Shown one piece after another: positions 61,314 to 64,000 of a stretch of 64,000 nt of DNA. The DNA lies in contig NZ_FRDA01000001.1 in the NCBI RefSeq assembly GCF_900143095.1, forward strand, positions 615,904 to 679,903. The letters run 5' to 3'. Under the pieces are notes generated by a model. It did not search any database, was not told the origin of the DNA, and was given only the letters and a program-made list of their open reading frames with translations. The stretch's first letter is position 1. The number at the start of each line of letters is the position of its first letter. The stretch is from Pseudomonas asturiensis. GTDB taxonomy: Bacteria; Pseudomonadota; Gammaproteobacteria; Pseudomonadales; Pseudomonadaceae. The position numbers and the translations under genes were made by a program.

Positions 61314-61543
61314 ATGAGCTGCCTAATTTGTGCAGGCTATGCAGAGACCATTGAGGCCCAGGATTGGGAAGAACGCAGATGTGATCGCTGTGGCATTACA
61401 GAATGTCCAGGCCGCTCATATTGTGCCTGATGGAGCAGGGTCAGATATTCGATGTAGACAAGATGCGCGTATGGCTCCAGTCCAAGCGCTCTGCAGAAGC
61501 TGTACCTACTGTTGAGCTGCATGAGGCATTGCTGAGGGTTTGA
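61314..61543 (+). pseudogene. Frameshifted Cys-rich small protein
   Basis: ATG at 61314 follows a strong AGGAGG site. The frame reads MSCLICAGYAETIEAQ then DWEERRCDRCG (two CxxC pairs, zinc-ribbon-like) and continues ITECPGRSYCA to a stop at 61430. Adding one base after 61394 instead gives HYRMSRPLILCLMEQ and IFDVDKMRVWLQSKRSAE to a stop at 61543, a far more natural 76-residue protein. A one-base deletion is inferred. Confidence 0.55.
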
Positions 61544-61803
61544 TTGGCATCGAAGCTCAAATCCTGCCAGGTCACTGACCTAGCCGGCCTGGGTGCATCC
61601 CGCAGCATCGTCCCGGTCGTGCGCCAGCGGCTACCTTTAGCTCGACGCTGCTCTATTGGTCATGAGTTGCCTCGTCGGCCTTGTCGCTGAACTTCCCGAA
61701 ACAGCGGATGGTCATCATATCGACACGTGCATAGCGCACTGTCGTCGAAGAGCATTTGCCGACCCGGCTTTCCGAATGAATGCACAGTTTGAAGGGATCA
61801 CTC
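61544..61803. other. Intergenic region without supported gene
   Basis: About 260 bases between two broken genes. A minus-strand frame (VRYARVDMMTIRCFGKFSDKADEATHDQ) may be a further fragment but cannot be assigned. Confidence 0.3.
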
Positions 61804-62246
61804 ATGGGCGCAATGGAAGCAGTTACCTCCAAGCACAAGGATCTGAAGAGACGTGCGACGGTGATCTGTAGCCACGAGGAAGAAATCCTGTTTGTGCGCA
61901 AGCGAAACGCCAAATGGAATCTACCAGGCGGTCGCGTTGAGAAAGGCGAGACACCCCTGCAGGCGACAATGCGTGAAATGGCTGTGAAATGGCTGAGGAG
62001 ACGGGGCTGACGTTCGATCAGCTATCTTATGTTTCTGAGTACGCAGACGACAGAGCTATTCACTTCCTGTTCGAAGCCCGGCGCGCAGAGAACCAGAAGC
62101 CACGCGCTTCAAACGAAATTGATGACTGTCGCTGGTTCAACGCAAAAGATCTGGGCAAGCGAAATGTTCGGGGATCAATTCGCACTCTGCTCAAGCGCTG
62201 CGATACAGGCATCGAAAATAGCGCAAGGGCCGGCATAACCAGTTAG
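61804..62246 (+). pseudogene. Nudix hydrolase broken by an 11-bp tandem duplication
   Basis: The first frame reads RRATVICSHEEEILFVRKRNAKWNLPGGRVEKGETPLQATMREM, a Nudix box up to the REM, then diverges to a stop at 62010. The second frame (from 61989) carries AEETGLTFDQLSYVSEYADDRAIHFLFEARR and the C-terminus. TGAAATGGCTG occurs twice in tandem at 61974-61995; removing one copy restores GX5EX7REMAEETGL exactly. The gene is thus interrupted inside its catalytic motif. Confidence 0.8.
61974..61995. repeat. 11-bp tandem duplication inside the Nudix box
   Basis: TGAAATGGCTG at 61974-61984 is repeated exactly at 61985-61995. Eleven bases shift the frame by two and break the Nudix gene. Confidence 0.9.
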
Positions 62247-62347
62247 ATCTGAGCAATCGCCCCCAACCGTCTAGAGTTGACCCTGCATCACATTGATACA
62301 TGGCTCAAGTGCCAGCCGTGTTGGGGGAATCTGGATGCCCCTAGACC

Positions 62348-62617
62348 TCAGGCACGCTTGAGCGCTGAGTCAGCCACTTGGGCGTGAATCCCTTCCACGT
62401 ACTGAGCTTTCAGGTCTTCCGCCATCGGGCCCAGTATAGGGTTGCTTTCGAACCTCTTTAGCCGTGCGTCTATCGCCAGGACTACGTGTTCAATAGCCGC
62501 ATCGATACTTTCCCGCTTGCGGGGATCGAAGCTGATTTTTTCCAGCTCATGATCCAGAGCTTTGAGTACCGGCTCAGCTTCCCGCATCTGAATCCGAATT
62601 GCGTCTAGTGTCTGCAA
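62348..62617 (-). CDS. Hypothetical helical protein divergent from parA
   Basis: An 89-residue helical protein: TLDAIRIQMREAEPVLKALDHELEKISFDPRKRESIDAAIEHVVLAIDARLKRFESNPILGPMAEDLKAQY. TTG at 62617 is chosen because AGGAGG lies 9 bases upstream; the frame reaches back to another TTG at 62662. Divergent from parA. No family recognised. Confidence 0.6.
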   Translation of the reverse strand: MQTLDAIRIQMREAEPVLKALDHELEKISFDPRKRESIDAAIEHVVLAIDARLKRFESNPILGPMAEDLKAQYVEGIHAQVADSALKRA

Positions 62618-62808
62618 AACGCCTGACCTCCTGTCTGTGATTCCCGATTCTCTCACATCCAAAAACTCGAATTATGAAACCTGCAATCATGTGTCCTTGG
62701 CGGGATGCGGAGTGTGTAAGCTAGCTGAAATATAAAGTTCACCAAAGCAGTCGTTCGATCAAAATGACATATTGATAAACTGGAGTCTTTTGCCACCGGA
62801 GGGCTCAC

Positions 62809-63585
62809 ATGCGTCGCGTTGTTTTCAATCAGAAAGGTGGTGTGGGTAAGTCGAGCATCGTGTGCAACCTGGCCGCTGCAAGCGCGATGGAAGGTTACCG
62901 AACTCTGATGGTCGATCTTGATGCCCAAGCGAACTCCACCCACTACCTGACAGGCTTAACAGGCGACGACGTACCGGTAGGCATCGCTGACTTCTTCAAG
63001 CAAACGCTGTCTTCAGGGCCAGCGGCCAAGAAAAATCGCGTTCACATCTTTGAAACCATTTACGACAATTTGCACATCGTTACGTCCAGCAGTGAGCTAG
63101 CCGACCTACAGCCAAAGCTCGAGTCAAAATTTAAAATCAACAAGCTGCGTCGGCTGCTAGAAGAGCTTGCACAGGACTACGACCGGATTTACATCGATAC
63201 GCCTCCCGCGCTGAATTTCTATACGTTCAGTGCTCTGATTGCGTCCGATGCCGTGCTCATCCCATTTGACTGCGATACGTTCGCCCGCCAGGCCCTTTAT
63301 CAAGTGTTGGCCCAGATTGAAGAGCTTAAGGCCGACCATGATGAAACATTGGTCGTTGAAGGCATTGTCATCAATCAATATTCCAACACTGCAGGCCTGC
63401 ATCGAGTCATGGTCGAAGAGTTGCTAGCGGAAGGTCTTCCAGTGCTCCCGGTCTACCTGAGTAGCTCAGTCAAGATGCGTGAGTCTCACGAGCTATGCCG
63501 ACCTTTGGTTCACCTCGACCGTCGCCATAAACTGACGAGGCAGTTCGTTGACCTATTGCATGCTTTGGAAGAGACGCAATACTGA
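62809..63585 (+). CDS. ParA-family ATPase
   Basis: A 258-residue ParA/MinD-type ATPase: deviant Walker A FNQKGGVGKSSIVCNLAAA near the N-terminus, MVDLDAQANST (Walker A'), YIDTPPALNFYT (Walker B). Such proteins move DNA or protein cargo by dynamic nucleoid binding. No parB follows; the downstream sequence is interrupted by an IS5-type element. Orphan chromosomal ParA, or the remainder of a mobile element's partition locus. ATG with GGAGGG 7 bases upstream. Confidence 0.9.
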   Translation: MRRVVFNQKGGVGKSSIVCNLAAASAMEGYRTLMVDLDAQANSTHYLTGLTGDDVPVGIADFFKQTLSSGPAAKKNRVHIFETIYDNLHIVTSSSELADLQPKLESKFKINKLRRLLEELAQDYDRIYIDTPPALNFYTFSALIASDAVLIPFDCDTFARQALYQVLAQIEELKADHDETLVVEGIVINQYSNTAGLHRVMVEELLAEGLPVLPVYLSSSVKMRESHELCRPLVHLDRRHKLTRQFVDLLHALEETQY

Positions 63586-63654
63586 TTGATAGGGACGACT
63601 TTAGTTGGCGTCCAGCAGTCCAATATGCGAAAGAAGTTAGGCAATTTCTTATCT

Positions 63655-63678
63655 CTAAGGAATCTCCGAACAAGTCCC
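63655..63678 (+). mobile_element. Left end of an IS5-family element with CTAA target copy
   Basis: GGAATCTCCGAACAAGTCCC at 63659-63678 resembles IS5-group terminal inverted repeats (GGAAGGTGCGAA type), and CTAA at 63655-63658 just outside fits the CTAR target preference and 4-bp duplication of this group. The element continues past the window, so the right end is not visible. Confidence 0.65.
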
Positions 63679-63721
63679 AAGATGTGCTGAAATACGCCTG
63701 ACCACCTGATCCGAGCCGCCC

Positions 63722-64000
63722 ATGAGCCAGATGAGCTTTTCCGATTTCGAATATGCCGGCAAGCGTAAGCAGACACGCCGCGAACGTTTTCTCGCCGAGA
63801 TGGATCAGGTCGTGCCCTGGACAGGTCTACTGGGCCTGATCGAGCCGTTCTACCCCAAGGCCGGCGGTGGTAGAAAACCTTATCCTCTGGAAACCATGCT
63901 GCGCATTCATCTGTTGCAGAACTGGTTCTCCCTGAGCGACCCGGCCATGGAAGAAGCGCTCTACGAAATCACGCCCATGCGCCAGTTTGCACGCCTGACC
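63722..64000 (+). CDS. IS5-family transposase, 3' end outside window
   Basis: From ATG at 63722: [87 protein letters not shown], the well-known N-terminus of IS5-group DDE transposases. 93 codons are visible before the window ends; intactness cannot be judged. Confidence 0.92.
   Translation, partial: MSQMSFSDFEYAGKRKQTRRERFLAEMDQVVPWTGLLGLIEPFYPKAGGGRKPYPLETMLRIHLLQNWFSLSDPAMEEALYEITPMRQFARLT

Noticed and set aside
62260..62327. CCCCCAAC / GTTGGGGG inverted pair after the Nudix gene
   Set aside because: A 52-base loop and no T run make it a weak structure; no function can be argued.

Overview
The window looks like a chromosomal stretch of a Pseudomonas of the fluorescens/putida type. The grounds are a canonical catR / catBCA locus with a pcaD-type lactonase, a Pseudomonas-style chemoreceptor behind a FliA-type promoter, a REP-type inverted pair, and many LysR/TetR regulators. 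Base composition is uneven: the cat and Rieske genes use mostly G/C-ending codons, while about 38.6-46.1 kb is visibly AT-richer and looks acquired.

Layout. 1-3.3 kb: a Bcr/CflA-type drug exporter (cut by the left edge) and a chemoreceptor. 3.6-24.9 kb: a large catabolic region. It holds an acyl-CoA-dehydrogenase-like flavin monooxygenase with its flavin reductase, a three-component Rieske dioxygenase (alpha, beta and a distant reductase gene), an amidase with a SnoaL-like partner, an aldehyde dehydrogenase, an ornithine-cyclodeaminase-like / RidA / FAD-oxidase operon, a catalase-like / cytochrome b561 pair, an amino-acid/amine permease, an outer-membrane porin and three regulators. 25.6-30.0 kb: pcaD, catA, catC, catB and divergent catR. 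Read together, the simplest inference is that an aromatic (probably indolic) amine is imported, oxidised to aldehyde and acid, hydroxylated and ring-attacked to catechol, then opened by the ortho pathway. Seven genes have counterparts among the indole-3-acetate (iac) types; iacB- and iacE-like genes are not seen.

30.1-38.6 kb: an IS66 remnant, a COQ7-type hydroxylase, a flavodoxin / DUF1330 pair with its LysR, a MATE exporter with a TetR regulator, and a secreted GH3 glucosidase with PA14 domain behind a small exported peptide. 39-46.1 kb: a coiled-coil (KfrA-like) remnant and a four-gene Tn7-like transposition operon (TnsA-like, DDE transposase, AAA ATPase, TniQ/TnsD); the TnsA-like protein appears to lack part of its nuclease motif. 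46.2-54.6 kb: small accessory genes (two XRE regulators, a metallophosphatase, a HAD hydrolase, a GyrI-like protein and many hypotheticals), possibly transposon or island cargo. 54.6-59.4 kb: a lipoprotein and a TetR-controlled operon of MBL-fold hydrolase, RidA, HSL-type esterase and amidase. 59.4-64 kb: a zone of decay (GNAT and nuclease stubs joined tail to tail, a frameshifted Cys-rich protein, a Nudix gene broken by an 11-bp duplication) with intact CHAD, small hypothetical and ParA genes, ending in an IS5-family element that runs off the window.

All functional calls come from reading translations and motifs by eye; no database search was possible.
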